From positions 25,848 through 89,847 of the forward strand of contig JABIDL010000040.1 in the NCBI GenBank assembly GCA_018651745.1: DNA of 64,000 nucleotides, in the 5' to 3' direction. The position numbers were made by a program, and so were the translations under genes. The DNA is from Candidatus Neomarinimicrobiota bacterium. Its GTDB lineage: Bacteria > Fidelibacterota > Marinisomatia > Marinisomatales > TCS55. The notes beneath the pieces were generated by a model. The model had not been told where the DNA came from, made no database searches, and saw nothing but the letters and a program-made list of their open reading frames with translations. Positions 55,063-64,000 of the stretch are shown here, piece after piece (position 1 is the first letter of the stretch; the number at the start of each line of letters is the position of its first letter).

Positions 55063-56554
55063 ATTATTGAGCAAACCATCTTATCAACTTGCAATCATCT
55101 CCGGTTGCTTCCTTGGAATGTCTTATCCTCCGCTTCCGCTGGGATTTTTTGCATTATTTGGATTCATTCCACTCATTCATATCTGTGTGAAAGAGTCTCC
55201 GAAAATTGCCGCAAAATGGGGGTATGTTGCGTCCGTTATAGCAAATGTGATTTCACTATATTGGATTGGGCTTAATACAGGCGCACCATTTTGGGTAAGC
55301 ATGTTATCGATGATTGGCGCCGTATTTTATCTTGGTATTTTTTGGGCAGCATTTGCGGCTTTGGTTTCCATGATTCATCATAGAACAGGAAAGGGGCTAA
55401 TGGCAGCGCCGTTCCTGTGGGTTGCTATGGAATTCCTTCGGACATTTGGTCCGTTAGGATATCCGTGGATCAATCTTGCAATTACTCAATCGCGGTACCT
55501 TCCTGTGATTCAAATACTGGAAATAACCGGAACCTATGGCGTCGCATTTTGGATTGTTTTGGTGAATGCAGCATTGTACGGATATGTGGTTTCGAATCAT
55601 AAAAAAGTTTCACCATTTCTTCCAATAATTATATTCATTTTACCCTGGCTGTTTGGAGGAATGAGACTTTTGTTGTGGGAACAATATGAAGGAAAAAATA
55701 TTAGCATTGCCATGGTTCAACCCAATGTAAATCCTGTTGATAAATGGGACCATTCCAAACGAAGTGGATTGTTTGCTCTCATGGATTCTCTACACGTTGA
55801 AGCAATGGAATTAAAACCCGATTTAATTTTGTGGCCGGAATCTGCTTTGCCAACTTATTTGAGGACAAATTCGGTCACTCGGAAGCCCATTATGAACCGA
55901 ATTAAAATATCAGGAATTCCTTTGCTTGCCGGTACTCCAGACAAGCAGACCAATGAGTTTGGAGTCACACAATACTTAAATAGTACTATTTTTCTAAAAC
56001 CCAATGGTTCGCAAAGCATGTACACCAAAATGAAACTTGTGCCATTTGGCGAATATGTTCCCCTATCATCGTTATTTTCGTTTTTGGATAATTTGAACAT
56101 TGGGGTTGGGAACTTTGAGCACGGCGGCACTTATACGGTGTTCGAGATGGATTCAATCAAATTCAGCAACATGATCTGTTATGATTCAAGCTTCCCAAGT
56201 GTTGCACGTGAATTTGTGAGCCGTGGCGCCCAAATGCTAACCATTCAAACGAATGATGGTTGGTGGCGCCATACATCCGGTGCGTACCAACATTTTGAGC
56301 TTGCTCGCCTACGAGCAGTTGAAAATCGAGTGCCTGTTGTGCGGTGCGCAAATACAGGAATTTCCGGACATTTCTTACCGACAGGAAAACATGCCGGTAA
56401 AATTGGATTCAATCAAAAAGGCGTTGGGCTGGCTAATGTGACCTTGCAAAATCACTCATCTTTTTACACAAAATTTGGGGACGCATTTGCATGGCTGATG
56501 ACCTTAATTTCCATAGGATTTATAGGAATGGGATGGACACGAAAATCATCATAA
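55055..56554 (+). CDS. lnt: Apolipoprotein N-acyltransferase
   Basis: 499 residues from GTG 55055. Six to eight membrane helices occur in the first 205 residues, then a nitrilase domain with the catalytic triad: Glu in LWPESALPTY, Lys in TKMKLVPFGEYVPL and Cys in MICYDSSFPSVAREF. It adds the third acyl chain to lipoproteins, fitting the many lipoproteins in the window. A last helix lies at the C-terminus. It overlaps the following gene by 22 bases. Confidence 0.95.
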   Translation: MLKLLSKPSYQLAIISGCFLGMSYPPLPLGFFALFGFIPLIHICVKESPKIAAKWGYVASVIANVISLYWIGLNTGAPFWVSMLSMIGAVFYLGIFWAAFAALVSMIHHRTGKGLMAAPFLWVAMEFLRTFGPLGYPWINLAITQSRYLPVIQILEITGTYGVAFWIVLVNAALYGYVVSNHKKVSPFLPIIIFILPWLFGGMRLLLWEQYEGKNISIAMVQPNVNPVDKWDHSKRSGLFALMDSLHVEAMELKPDLILWPESALPTYLRTNSVTRKPIMNRIKISGIPLLAGTPDKQTNEFGVTQYLNSTIFLKPNGSQSMYTKMKLVPFGEYVPLSSLFSFLDNLNIGVGNFEHGGTYTVFEMDSIKFSNMICYDSSFPSVAREFVSRGAQMLTIQTNDGWWRHTSGAYQHFELARLRAVENRVPVVRCANTGISGHFLPTGKHAGKIGFNQKGVGLANVTLQNHSSFYTKFGDAFAWLMTLISIGFIGMGWTRKSS

Positions 56555-57165
56555 TACTTTTGTTCACCGGTTCGTTTGCATTTTCACAAAGCGAACGTCA
56601 GGTAGAGGATTCCAAATTATCTCCGGCCGTAAAATCATTTCTTATCCCCGGTTGGGGGGAAAAATCATTGCATCAATCCAAGAGATCCAGATTCTTTATT
56701 ATGTCAGAAACCTCTCTTTGGTTAAGCGTTATGGGCACCTTTATCGCATCAGAAGTAGAAGAACAAAAATACATAGCGTATGCGGCAGATCATGCAGGCG
56801 TGGATATTTCTGGGAAAGATCATAGTTTTTGGGTGGATATTGGCAATTATCCTAATCGGAATTCTTTTAATAATGAACACCTGCGTTTTAGAGATAATGA
56901 CGCATTATATGCATTAGACACGGAATGGAATTGGGAGTGGGATGAGGCCAATCATCGAACAACGTTTGAAAGGATGCGAATTAGAGGAGATATATTGACA
57001 AAGGCAACATCTTTTCTCGTCGCAGGGGTAGTCCTTAATCACGTTATTTCTGCAATTGATGCCGCCTATTTGCAAAACATAGCGCAAGGTGTTACACTTG
57101 ATGTAGTGCCGAAAATTGATATAGAATCAAAATCTTCATCACTTTCTTTTTCGATTAAGTTTTAG
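56533..57165 (+). CDS. Secreted/membrane protein, DUF5683-like (hypothetical)
   Basis: 210 residues from ATG 56533, which starts the signal peptide DTKIIIILLFTGSFAFSQ. The mature part begins PAVKSFLIPGWGEKSLHQ, like the short PGxGQ-type motif of DUF5683 proteins, and has two possible membrane segments (near 64-76 and 167-185). The function is unknown. It lies between lnt and the EcfT-like gene. Confidence 0.72.
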   Translation: MDTKIIIILLFTGSFAFSQSERQVEDSKLSPAVKSFLIPGWGEKSLHQSKRSRFFIMSETSLWLSVMGTFIASEVEEQKYIAYAADHAGVDISGKDHSFWVDIGNYPNRNSFNNEHLRFRDNDALYALDTEWNWEWDEANHRTTFERMRIRGDILTKATSFLVAGVVLNHVISAIDAAYLQNIAQGVTLDVVPKIDIESKSSSLSFSIKF

Positions 57166-57191
57166 TTTCCTAACAAATAATTGAAGATAAT

Positions 57192-57917
57192 ATGATCAAG
57201 CATCCATTAACGGAAGCAACATTTTTTGTGGGTTTTGCCATTTCGAGTTTATTAGTCCAATCGTGGATTGGCTGGACAATTCATGGAATTATTATTTTAG
57301 GAATCATATTATTTCAAACTATTTCGATTGCAAATATATTGCACCGCATTCGTCATATGATTTGGTTTTTTCCAATCTTATTGGGAATGTTTCTGCTCAG
57401 TTCGATTATCTTCTCTAATATCTCATTTATTTCGGCAGTGAAATCGGGAATATTTTCTATGATGAGATTTGTTTTAAGTACTGTTATCATGGGCGCATTT
57501 TTGGAAAAAGAATGCAGAAAAAATATTTTTCAAGCGATTCGAAGCATTTGGCTTATAGCTGGGAAGTCTTGGCACAAAGTTGAAGACTTTTTTCTATTTC
57601 TTAGCTTAACCCTTCGATTTTTTCCATCCCTTCAGAGGCAATGGTCTCAACTACAATCTTCAAAAGTTTCACTGGGAATTCAAGATACAGAAAGCAGGTT
57701 TTCCCAAGTCAAATCACTGATGTCCGATTTGCCGGGGTTTTTGATTCAACAATTAAAAATGGCGGATACTACATCTCTTGCTATGTCATTACGCGGATAC
57801 GGGAATCAAGTGCCTCGAGGTGTTGCCCAATTTATTCCGTTTCGCAAAACCGATGGTTTGCAAATTGCATTTCTAATTACATTTATTATTGTTATACATC
57901 GTTTTGCCTCGATATAA
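57192..57917 (+). CDS. EcfT/CbiQ-like transmembrane protein
   Basis: 241 residues with five or six hydrophobic segments. SLTLRFFPSLQRQW and, near the end, SLAMSLRGYGNQVPRG (EcfT-type A-x-x-x-RG motif that contacts the ATPases) indicate the transmembrane T component of an energy-coupling-factor vitamin/metal importer. No EcfA ATPase or substrate-binding S component is nearby. It overlaps truA. Confidence 0.8.
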   Translation: MIKHPLTEATFFVGFAISSLLVQSWIGWTIHGIIILGIILFQTISIANILHRIRHMIWFFPILLGMFLLSSIIFSNISFISAVKSGIFSMMRFVLSTVIMGAFLEKECRKNIFQAIRSIWLIAGKSWHKVEDFFLFLSLTLRFFPSLQRQWSQLQSSKVSLGIQDTESRFSQVKSLMSDLPGFLIQQLKMADTTSLAMSLRGYGNQVPRGVAQFIPFRKTDGLQIAFLITFIIVIHRFASI

Positions 57918-58644
57918 AATAGAAATACAGTATCTTGGTTCTGCATTTTCGGGTTGGCAGAAGCAATGCGAAGCACACACCGTGCAAGCAGAAATTGAAT
58001 CAGCGTTGACCATTTTGAATAAAGGGAATCGCATTCCGGTTACTGGCGCGGGGCGGACAGATTCCGGTGTGCATGCTTTAGGGCAGGTTGCTCACTTTGA
58101 TTTTGATACAATCATGACGTCTTGCGACTTAAAGGATGCGATAAACGGCAATATGTGCGATACAGTCCAGGTAAGAACCTGTGGTGTGGCACGTCCGGAA
58201 TTTCATGCGAGATACTCCGCTACAAATCGACATTATGTGTATTCTTGTAGAACTGACGATCAAATATTAGATAGTGCCATTGTTTGGAAAACCGGTCCGC
58301 TTAATTTGTCCACGTTAAATACTGTTGCATCAGAAATTGTAGGAGAACATGATTTTACGTCATTTGCAAAACAAAATCCTGAGACAGAAAACTATCTTTG
58401 CACCGTGAGTCATTCCTTGTGGTTGGAAAAGAATGGAATTGTAAATTACGAGGTTACTGCCAATCGGTTTTTACACCATATGGTTCGGTATCTTGTTGGA
58501 ACCATGGTGGAAATATCGAGAAATAATTATCCAATGAATGATTTTATAAAGTTGCTAAAGCATCCAAAAGAAAATGTCCACATTTTCAAAGCACCTCCTC
58601 AGGGATTGCGATTAGAGAAAGTGATTTATAATGAATTGGATTAA
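57904..58644 (+). CDS. truA: tRNA pseudouridine synthase A
   Basis: 246 residues from TTG 57904, which gives the family start PRYKIEIQYLGSAFSGWQ; TTG 57889 is also possible. The catalytic Asp53 lies in GAGRTDSGVHALGQ; RHYVYSC and FLHHMVRYLVGTMVEI follow. It modifies U38-U40 in tRNA. It overlaps the EcfT-like gene by 14 bases and the protease by 14. Confidence 0.94.
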   Translation: MPRYKIEIQYLGSAFSGWQKQCEAHTVQAEIESALTILNKGNRIPVTGAGRTDSGVHALGQVAHFDFDTIMTSCDLKDAINGNMCDTVQVRTCGVARPEFHARYSATNRHYVYSCRTDDQILDSAIVWKTGPLNLSTLNTVASEIVGEHDFTSFAKQNPETENYLCTVSHSLWLEKNGIVNYEVTANRFLHHMVRYLVGTMVEISRNNYPMNDFIKLLKHPKENVHIFKAPPQGLRLEKVIYNELD

Positions 58645-59725
58645 AACTACTTTTATTATTCTGGTCGCCATTTCTGCCTTGCCTGCGGATGGTGATATTC
58701 ACAGTTCTCGGCAAACTGCTATTGTCAGGGCAATTGAAAAAGTCAGCCCGTCTGTTGCGAGCGTTAACGTGACACAGTTACGAAATGTAAGAGGGCGCGT
58801 GTTTAATGATCCTTTTTTCGATTATTTTTTCCCGGAAAAAATATATCGGAGCCAGCAACGAGTGAAAGGATCTGGCACGGGAGTTTTAATTAGCCCTGAT
58901 GGATACATTGTAACCAATTTTCATGTGATAGAAAATGCGACTGAGATTATTATTAAACTTACCGGCGGAAAAGAATATGAGGCAGAAATAATTGGGACAG
59001 ACCGCGTTACGGACCTTACCCTTTTGAAAATTGAAGGAAATTCGTTTCCCTATGCGGAATTGGGAAATTCTGACGATTTAATGATTGGCGAATGGGTGGT
59101 TGCACTTGGAAATCCGTTTGGACTGTTTGATGTGAACCAGCAACCAACTGCTACAGCGGGTATTATCAGTGCGATAGATATGGATTTTGGGCAAGTGGAA
59201 TCCGGTAGAATTTATCAAGACATGATTCAAACTGATGCAGCTATTAATCCGGGAAATAGTGGAGGACCTCTTGTTAATGTGAATGGTGATGTAATTGGTA
59301 TAAATTCATTTATATATACAGGTTCATCGATTTCGGAAGGGTCAGTTGGGATTGGTTTTGCCATTCCAATTGAGCGCGCCCAACGAATTGTAAATGAGTT
59401 GAAAAACACGGGTCGCGTTGATCGAAGTTTTGCCACTGGTCTAACGGTGCAGGCATTAACACAAAAACTTAGCGGATATCTTGAACTACCCTTTAGTACG
59501 GGTGTGATGATTGTAGAAGTAGAATCCGGAAGTACATCGGATATTGCTGGATTGGAAGCGGGAGATGTTATTGTACGCGTTAACAATATGCGTGTATCAA
59601 AATCATCTGATATTCGCAAGGTAATCGAGGAAAACGATCTTCGTTCTGGGGATAAACTGAATCTGAAAGTGTACAGGAATGGTCGGTATGGAACTAAATC
59701 TTTGCGCTTAGGAAAGGTGCAGTAA
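58631..59725 (+). CDS. HtrA/DegQ-type periplasmic serine protease with one PDZ domain
   Basis: 364 residues with a signal peptide (TTFIILVAISALPADG). Trypsin-like triad: His98 (TNFHVIE), Asp128 (VTDLTLLKI) and Ser210 (NPGNSGGPLV). One PDZ domain lies at about 260-360 (GVMIVEVESGSTSDIAG). DegS/DegQ-like members cleave misfolded envelope proteins or anti-sigma factors, so a link with the sigma operon at 1.7 kb is possible but not shown. Confidence 0.95.
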   Translation: MNWIKTTFIILVAISALPADGDIHSSRQTAIVRAIEKVSPSVASVNVTQLRNVRGRVFNDPFFDYFFPEKIYRSQQRVKGSGTGVLISPDGYIVTNFHVIENATEIIIKLTGGKEYEAEIIGTDRVTDLTLLKIEGNSFPYAELGNSDDLMIGEWVVALGNPFGLFDVNQQPTATAGIISAIDMDFGQVESGRIYQDMIQTDAAINPGNSGGPLVNVNGDVIGINSFIYTGSSISEGSVGIGFAIPIERAQRIVNELKNTGRVDRSFATGLTVQALTQKLSGYLELPFSTGVMIVEVESGSTSDIAGLEAGDVIVRVNNMRVSKSSDIRKVIEENDLRSGDKLNLKVYRNGRYGTKSLRLGKVQ

Positions 59726-59728
59726 CAC

Positions 59729-60382
59729 ATGTTCGCTCCAGAAGGTAAACGCGTCCTTGTTCCTCTTTTCATTTTGACAATTATAACCGGAATGATTGGC
59801 TATGCCTTGAATATTTCGACACTTAAAATTTGTTTCTCAATCATCGGATTTTTATTTCTGTTTTCTCTTTACTTTTTTCGTGACCCTCACCGTTCATTTC
59901 CAAAAGATGAAAAAAACATATATTCTCCCGCCGACGGAAAAGTAGTTCAAATTATTGATGTCAATGACCCAGATGTTGGCGAAGATGTGGTTCAAGTGTC
60001 CATTTTCTTAAGCGTATTTAATGTTCATGTTAATAGGGTTCCTGTCGATGGCACGATCAAATCTATGGAATTTTTCAAAGGAAAATTTTTAGCGGCATTC
60101 AATCATAAAGCATCCAAAGATAATCAGCGAACTGAAATAGTCATGGAAACAAAAAATGGAAATTTAAGAATTCGTCAGATTACCGGCGCAGTCGCCAGGA
60201 GAATATTCTGTTATGCTGATCCAGGTTCTACTATGCACCAAGGTGACCGCCTCGGTTATATCATGTTTGGTTCCCGTACAGATATTATATTCCCCAAAAC
60301 AGTTTCGCTCAATGTTGAGGTTGGTACCGTTGTAAAAGGTGGCATGAGTGTGATTGGAAGATATGAATCAAATGCAGGTTGA
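59729..60382 (+). CDS. psd: Phosphatidylserine decarboxylase (short form)
   Basis: 217 residues with two N-terminal hydrophobic segments, then FFRDPHRSFPKDEKNIYSPADG, HVNRVPVDGTI, NLRIRQITGAVARRIF and the self-cleavage site in MFGSRTDIIFP (Gly-Ser, from which the pyruvoyl group forms). It makes phosphatidylethanolamine. It pairs with pssA, the previous step, encoded next. Confidence 0.95.
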   Translation: MFAPEGKRVLVPLFILTIITGMIGYALNISTLKICFSIIGFLFLFSLYFFRDPHRSFPKDEKNIYSPADGKVVQIIDVNDPDVGEDVVQVSIFLSVFNVHVNRVPVDGTIKSMEFFKGKFLAAFNHKASKDNQRTEIVMETKNGNLRIRQITGAVARRIFCYADPGSTMHQGDRLGYIMFGSRTDIIFPKTVSLNVEVGTVVKGGMSVIGRYESNAG

Positions 60383-61142
60383 AAAGAAAAAACGGGTCGG
60401 AAAACACGTTATTCCCAATGTGGCAACGGTGTTTAATATGTTTTTAGGATTTCTCGCATTGGGATATCTAGTGCGCGATGAACCGGTGCTCGCATCTTGG
60501 CTCATTCTGGTATCAATATTTTTTGATTCTATTGACGGGAAACTCGCCAGGCTTTTGGGTATTAGTAGCCGTTTTGGCACCGAGTTTGATTCTTTGGCAG
60601 ATACCGTTTCATTTTGCGTGGTTCCCTCGGTGATGGTGTACCTTGTTTACGGGAATGGATTGCCACCTGTATTGCGGGGAATGATTTGCTTTATTCCGCT
60701 TTTATTTGGAACCATCAGATTGGCGCGCTTTAATGTATTGCAGACTGAAAAACCCGTGCCGTATTTCACAGGTTTAACAACACCCTTGAATGCGTTACTC
60801 ATCGTGAGCTTTATGCTCTTCAATCATCAAATTTGGGGCGATGCAGGGGATCCTAGAATTGCGCTTGTAATGATATCTTTGCTCGGTTTCTTGATGGTCA
60901 GTCCCGTTCGGTTTTCAAAATTCCCGTTATTATCTTTCCGGCAGGGGAAGAAAAACACTCTTCGTCTTGTGGCGCTCATTGCAGTCATAATTTCTATGGT
61001 TCTATGGCGTGGTATTATTCTTTTTCCGGTTTTTTCTCTTTATATCATTTGGAGTATTTTTAAATGGATGTTAGACAATAACCGCTTTGAAGAAGATGGT
61101 CCGATGGTAGAATCTGAACAAGGAGTCATGAGTCATGACTAA
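60363..61142 (+). CDS. pssA: CDP-diacylglycerol-serine O-phosphatidyltransferase
   Basis: 259 residues from ATG 60363. The CDP-alcohol transferase motif is complete: D-x-x-D-G-x-x-A-R in FDSIDGKLARLLG, then G-x-x-x-D-x-x-x-D in GTEFDSLADTVSF. Several membrane helices follow. It makes phosphatidylserine for Psd. It overlaps psd by 20 and DUF4321 by 8 bases. Confidence 0.95.
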   Translation: MNQMQVEKKKRVGKHVIPNVATVFNMFLGFLALGYLVRDEPVLASWLILVSIFFDSIDGKLARLLGISSRFGTEFDSLADTVSFCVVPSVMVYLVYGNGLPPVLRGMICFIPLLFGTIRLARFNVLQTEKPVPYFTGLTTPLNALLIVSFMLFNHQIWGDAGDPRIALVMISLLGFLMVSPVRFSKFPLLSFRQGKKNTLRLVALIAVIISMVLWRGIILFPVFSLYIIWSIFKWMLDNNRFEEDGPMVESEQGVMSHD

Positions 61143-61422
61143 ACGATCTATAGGATTTGTTAGTCTTGTTTTGTTTGTCGGAATAATCCTTGGTACGGTG
61201 GGAGGCGAATTGCTTGCATGGGGACTTCCTGCAGGAGTTGTAAAAGATTTCTTTCTTACAAGTGTAGAGTTTAATCTGGCTGGTTTGGTGGGAAACGACA
61301 CCGGTGTCATCACGCTTGATCTCAAAGTTTTTTCCGTGTCGTTTGGTTTAGTTTTAAAATTGAACATCACTTCTATTCTCGGTCTGGCTATTTCATATTA
61401 TTTCCTTAGATTTTTCAGGTAA
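61135..61422 (+). CDS. DUF4321 family small membrane protein
   Basis: 95 residues. One hydrophobic helix at each end (SLVLFVGIILGTVGGELLAW and SILGLAISYYFLRFF) with a beta-like middle (GVITLDLKVFSVSFGLVLKL). This matches the DUF4321 pattern, whose role is unknown. Position between pssA and tatA and an 8-base overlap with pssA support expression. Confidence 0.85.
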   Translation: MTKRSIGFVSLVLFVGIILGTVGGELLAWGLPAGVVKDFFLTSVEFNLAGLVGNDTGVITLDLKVFSVSFGLVLKLNITSILGLAISYYFLRFFR

Positions 61423-61483
61423 ACATGAATCACAGTTTTACCGTAAATTCATTATGAACATTTGACGTCTGGAGGACGAAGCT

Positions 61484-61726
61484 ATGGATAACATCATCAT
61501 TGAATACGCGCTGTTTAATCTCGGCGCTCCCGAAATCATTCTCATTTTACTGGTCATTTTGCTTTTATTCGGCGCAAAGCGACTTCCCGAACTTGCACGC
61601 GGACTTGGTCAGGGAATCAAGGAATTCAAAGGCGCAGTGGATGACACCAAAAAAACCATCGAGACCGCCGCTGATCCTGAAAGCGCACCGTCGGAAGAAG
61701 CCGAACGGTCTTCTGACAGCGACTAA
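61484..61726 (+). CDS. tatA: Twin-arginine translocase subunit TatA
   Basis: 80 residues. Membrane helix PEIILILLVILLLFGAKRLPEL, with the conserved FG and KRLPEL hinge, then an amphipathic helix ARGLGQGIKEFKGA and an acidic tail. It forms the pore for folded proteins. No tatC is in this window. A terminator follows. Confidence 0.95.
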   Translation: MDNIIIEYALFNLGAPEIILILLVILLLFGAKRLPELARGLGQGIKEFKGAVDDTKKTIETAADPESAPSEEAERSSDSD

Positions 61727-61746
61727 CATTTGTCATCAAAATCCCG

Positions 61747-61779
61747 CCCCGGTTTTAGAAAATAGAATCGGGGTTTTTT
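61747..61779 (+). terminator. Rho-independent terminator after tatA
   Basis: CCCCGGTTTTA and TAGAATCGGGG form an 11-bp stem with two wobble pairs, followed by TTTTTT. It lies 20 bases after tatA. Confidence 0.8.
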
Positions 61780-61795
61780 ACACCTGATAAATTTT

Positions 61796-63151
61796 ATGAC
61801 ATTTACGGACATCATCCAAAACCAGCTAAACCTCATTGAGGAAAAATCGGATCTGAATTGCATCATCCGAACCCGGGATGCATCGGCGATTGCTTCTGCG
61901 GGAAAATCATCTGGACGCTTGTCCGGAAAAACGCTGTTGATTAAAGATAATATTTCCATAAAGGGCGAACCGATTACCTGCGCATCCAATGTGCTGGAAG
62001 GATATACAGCGCCGTACAACGCAACCGTGATTGATCGAATTGAGTCTGAAGGCGGCGTTATTTTAGGGCAAACAAATTGTGATGAATTTGCGATGGGATC
62101 TTCCACAGAATATTCCACGTACGGTCCGGCAAAAAATCCGTTCGATTCCACGAGAGTAACAGGCGGATCCAGCGGCGGGTCCGCAGCGGCTGTTGCCGCT
62201 GATTTGGCGGACATGGCACTTGGATCTGACACCGGCGGATCGGTGCGCCAACCAGCTGCCTTCTGCGGCGTGTACGGACTCAAGCCAACATACGGAAGGG
62301 TGTCTCGATACGGACTGGTTGCCTTTGCATCGTCTTTTGACCAAATTGGTCCATTCGCAAAAACTACCGAAGATACTGCATCCCTTTTTGTAAGCATCGC
62401 CGGCCACGACCCGAAGGACGCGACATCTTCAAAAGAGCCGGTTCCAAATCTGCAGAATTGCCTCGATGCGCCACCGCCGAAATCCCTCGGAATTCCGCGG
62501 GCATTTCTAAAAACCGGACTCGATCCTGAATTGTCCAAAAAAATGAAAGAACTTGAATCTTTCTGCGAAACGGAAGGCATTTCAATCGTGGATGTTGATT
62601 TGCCTCACGCGCAGTACGCAGTTTCGACGTATTATATTTTGACGATGGCGGAAGCATCTTCGAATCTCGCGCGATTTGATGGAGTGCGCTACGGTTCCCG
62701 TAAATCGGATGAAGATGTGAAGAAATTGTACACTCAAACACGATCTGAAGGATTTGGACCGGAAGTGAAGCGGCGCATCATGCTTGGAACTTATATTTTA
62801 TCCTCAGGGTATTACGATGCATATTATGCCAAAGCGCAGAAAGTCCGCCAGCTTATAAAGAACGATTTCGTGGATGCGTTTGATTCTGTGGATCTGATAT
62901 TATTGCCAACAGCACCAACAGGGGCTTTTAAAATTGGCAAAAATGTGGATGATCCTCTGGCGATGTATTTGTCAGATTTATTCACCATTCCGATGAGTCT
63001 CGCCGGCGTGCCTGCATTGAATATCCCCGCCGGAAAATTTTCTTCGGGACTTCCCGCAGGGCTGCAGCTTGTGGGGAATTATTTCAAAGAAGAAACAATT
63101 TTATCCTTCAGTCGTAGAGTCGAGCAGGCAAGTGTCTTTACCCTTGACTGA
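61796..63151 (+). CDS. gatA: Glutamyl-/aspartyl-tRNA amidotransferase subunit A
   Basis: 451 residues of the amidase-signature family. Catalytic Lys50 in LLIKDNIS, the Ser-rich motif GGSSGGSAAAV (123-133) and the nucleophile Ser149 in GSDTGGSVRQPA. GVYGLKPTYGRVSRYGL and RIMLGTYILSSGYYDAYY are typical of GatA rather than other amidases. It frees ammonia from Gln so that Glu-tRNA(Gln) or Asp-tRNA(Asn) can be amidated. gatB and gatC are not in this window. Confidence 0.95.
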   Translation: MTFTDIIQNQLNLIEEKSDLNCIIRTRDASAIASAGKSSGRLSGKTLLIKDNISIKGEPITCASNVLEGYTAPYNATVIDRIESEGGVILGQTNCDEFAMGSSTEYSTYGPAKNPFDSTRVTGGSSGGSAAAVAADLADMALGSDTGGSVRQPAAFCGVYGLKPTYGRVSRYGLVAFASSFDQIGPFAKTTEDTASLFVSIAGHDPKDATSSKEPVPNLQNCLDAPPPKSLGIPRAFLKTGLDPELSKKMKELESFCETEGISIVDVDLPHAQYAVSTYYILTMAEASSNLARFDGVRYGSRKSDEDVKKLYTQTRSEGFGPEVKRRIMLGTYILSSGYYDAYYAKAQKVRQLIKNDFVDAFDSVDLILLPTAPTGAFKIGKNVDDPLAMYLSDLFTIPMSLAGVPALNIPAGKFSSGLPAGLQLVGNYFKEETILSFSRRVEQASVFTLD

Positions 63152-63230
63152 GTTTTTCAAACGCCTCTTTATCTATTTATCCTTGAGACCTTTTGGTGAA
63201 AAATATCACAAATCTAGTTTTGGAATAAAT

Positions 63231-64000
63231 ATGATCCTCAGAACCACCATCTTAATTTTCTTTTTTCTGATAATTCTTCTCACCCAATCCGCCTGCCCCG
63301 ATAACCCCAAAGAAACCGAATGCGGGGAAAACCAGGTAGAAGTAAACGGCACTTGCGAATGCGCGGATGGCTACCACTGGAATGATGACCAAACCCAATG
63401 CAAGTTGGACACCACCAGCCACAACTTTGTGTGGGAGATTGATACACTTGGAGACTACGGCAGTTACCTAAATGACGTAGCCATTATTGATGAGAACAAC
63501 GTCTGGGTGGTGGGACAAATTATTGTAGATGATCCTGATTCATCTTTCAATGGAACCGGTAGAGAAAAATTTAATGCAGCACACTGGGACGGGAGTGAGT
63601 GGGAATTGATTAGAATTGCTCCAACGCCTTATTTGTATGGTGTCTATTATTCAGTCTATGCTTTTAATACAAATGATGTCTGGTTTGGTGGATCAATTGT
63701 CGTTCATTTTAATGGAAATAAATTCACACCTTATGGTTCACTAGAAGGGTTCCCGGGTGGCTTTTATGTAAACAAAGTCTGGGGCACCTCCTCTTCTGAT
63801 CTTTATTTTGTTGGTGGAAATGGTAACATTGTCCACTACGACGGCAGTGATTTTAGGCTGATGGAGAGTGGGACGGAAACAGGGATAATAAACATATGGG
63901 GATTAGATGGCCAACATATATGGGCAGTTACATACCAAAACAATGCTAATGGCATAATCAATGAGGTCTTATTTTATAATGGAAATGAATGGACTACAAA
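63231..64000 (+). CDS. Surface lipoprotein, 3' end cut by window edge
   Basis: ATG 63231 opens a frame that runs to the last base (256 residues seen). A lipoprotein signal (ILTQSAC, like FFFLIILLTQSAC) gives Cys about residue 22. Then a Cys-rich EGF-like or CxCxxG-type stretch, CECADGYHWNDDQTQC, and repeats such as NNVWVVG, NDVWFGG, SDLYFVGGNGNIVHYDG: a propeller-like pattern seen in FCB surface proteins. The function is unknown. Confidence 0.8.
   Translation, partial: MILRTTILIFFFLIILLTQSACPDNPKETECGENQVEVNGTCECADGYHWNDDQTQCKLDTTSHNFVWEIDTLGDYGSYLNDVAIIDENNVWVVGQIIVDDPDSSFNGTGREKFNAAHWDGSEWELIRIAPTPYLYGVYYSVYAFNTNDVWFGGSIVVHFNGNKFTPYGSLEGFPGGFYVNKVWGTSSSDLYFVGGNGNIVHYDGSDFRLMESGTETGIINIWGLDGQHIWAVTYQNNANGIINEVLFYNGNEWTT

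Noticed and set aside
61723..62580. Long open frame (285 residues) on the minus strand opposite gatA
   Set aside because: It is the shadow of a well-conserved gatA in the opposite strand; the translation shows no domain, and the frame has no promoter or ribosome site that stands out.

Overview
The window looks like a chromosomal segment of an AT-rich member of the Fibrobacterota-Chlorobiota-Bacteroidota (FCB) group. The best guess is a Candidatus Marinimicrobia (SAR406)-like or Ignavibacteria/Calditrichota-like lineage. This is inferred from two giant exported proteins that end in a type IX secretion (T9SS)-type tail with the motif HQNxPNPFNP, a PorV-like outer-membrane protein, several lipoproteins, and the mixed use of strong Shine-Dalgarno sites and none at all. 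No rRNA, tRNA, CRISPR array or intact insertion sequence was seen. Almost every gene is on the plus strand; the exception is a UvrD-type helicase cut by the left edge.

Layout. 1-4.3 kb: the helicase (minus strand), then an ECF sigma factor, a putative anti-sigma, a Spy-like periplasmic protein and a lipoprotein, apparently one envelope-stress operon with two sigma-E-like promoter motifs in front of it. 4.3-13 kb: a class V aminotransferase, the three-gene proton-pumping transhydrogenase, a YwqK-repeat lipoprotein, an MscS channel, a DUF423 protein, a homocysteine methyltransferase-like gene without a normal start, and dUTPase. 13-19 kb: an accessory patch with an IS3-family transposase remnant, a secreted/membrane protein, a 1505-residue repeat protein and a 57-residue PID-CTERM-like protein. 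19-26 kb: CIRCE-groES-groEL, then folate, nucleoside kinase, small membrane protein, oxidoreductase, RsmE and HIT genes. 26-36 kb: SMC, a 0.5 kb gap full of inverted repeats, and a mosaic M43-type metalloprotease of about 1966 residues.

36-40.5 kb: the classical ffh-rpsP-khpA-rimM-trmD-rplS translation cluster, with a very unusual acidic extension on S16. 40.5-48.6 kb: an MFS exporter, selA-selB (selenocysteine insertion), mutS and a PorV-like protein. 48.6-54.6 kb: yicC-gmk-rpoZ, type-4 uracil-DNA glycosylase, dnaB and a bifunctional Rel/Spo enzyme. 54.6-64 kb: ruvX, lnt, an EcfT-like protein, truA, HtrA protease, psd-pssA phospholipid synthesis, DUF4321, tatA, gatA and a lipoprotein cut by the right edge.

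Most of the window is ordinary housekeeping in tightly overlapping operons. The parts most worth a second look are the S16 extension with its exact 72-nt repeat, the two domain insertions inside the metalloprotease, the PID-CTERM-like mini-protein, the repeat cluster near 29.7-30.1 kb, and the sigma-E-like promoter pair.
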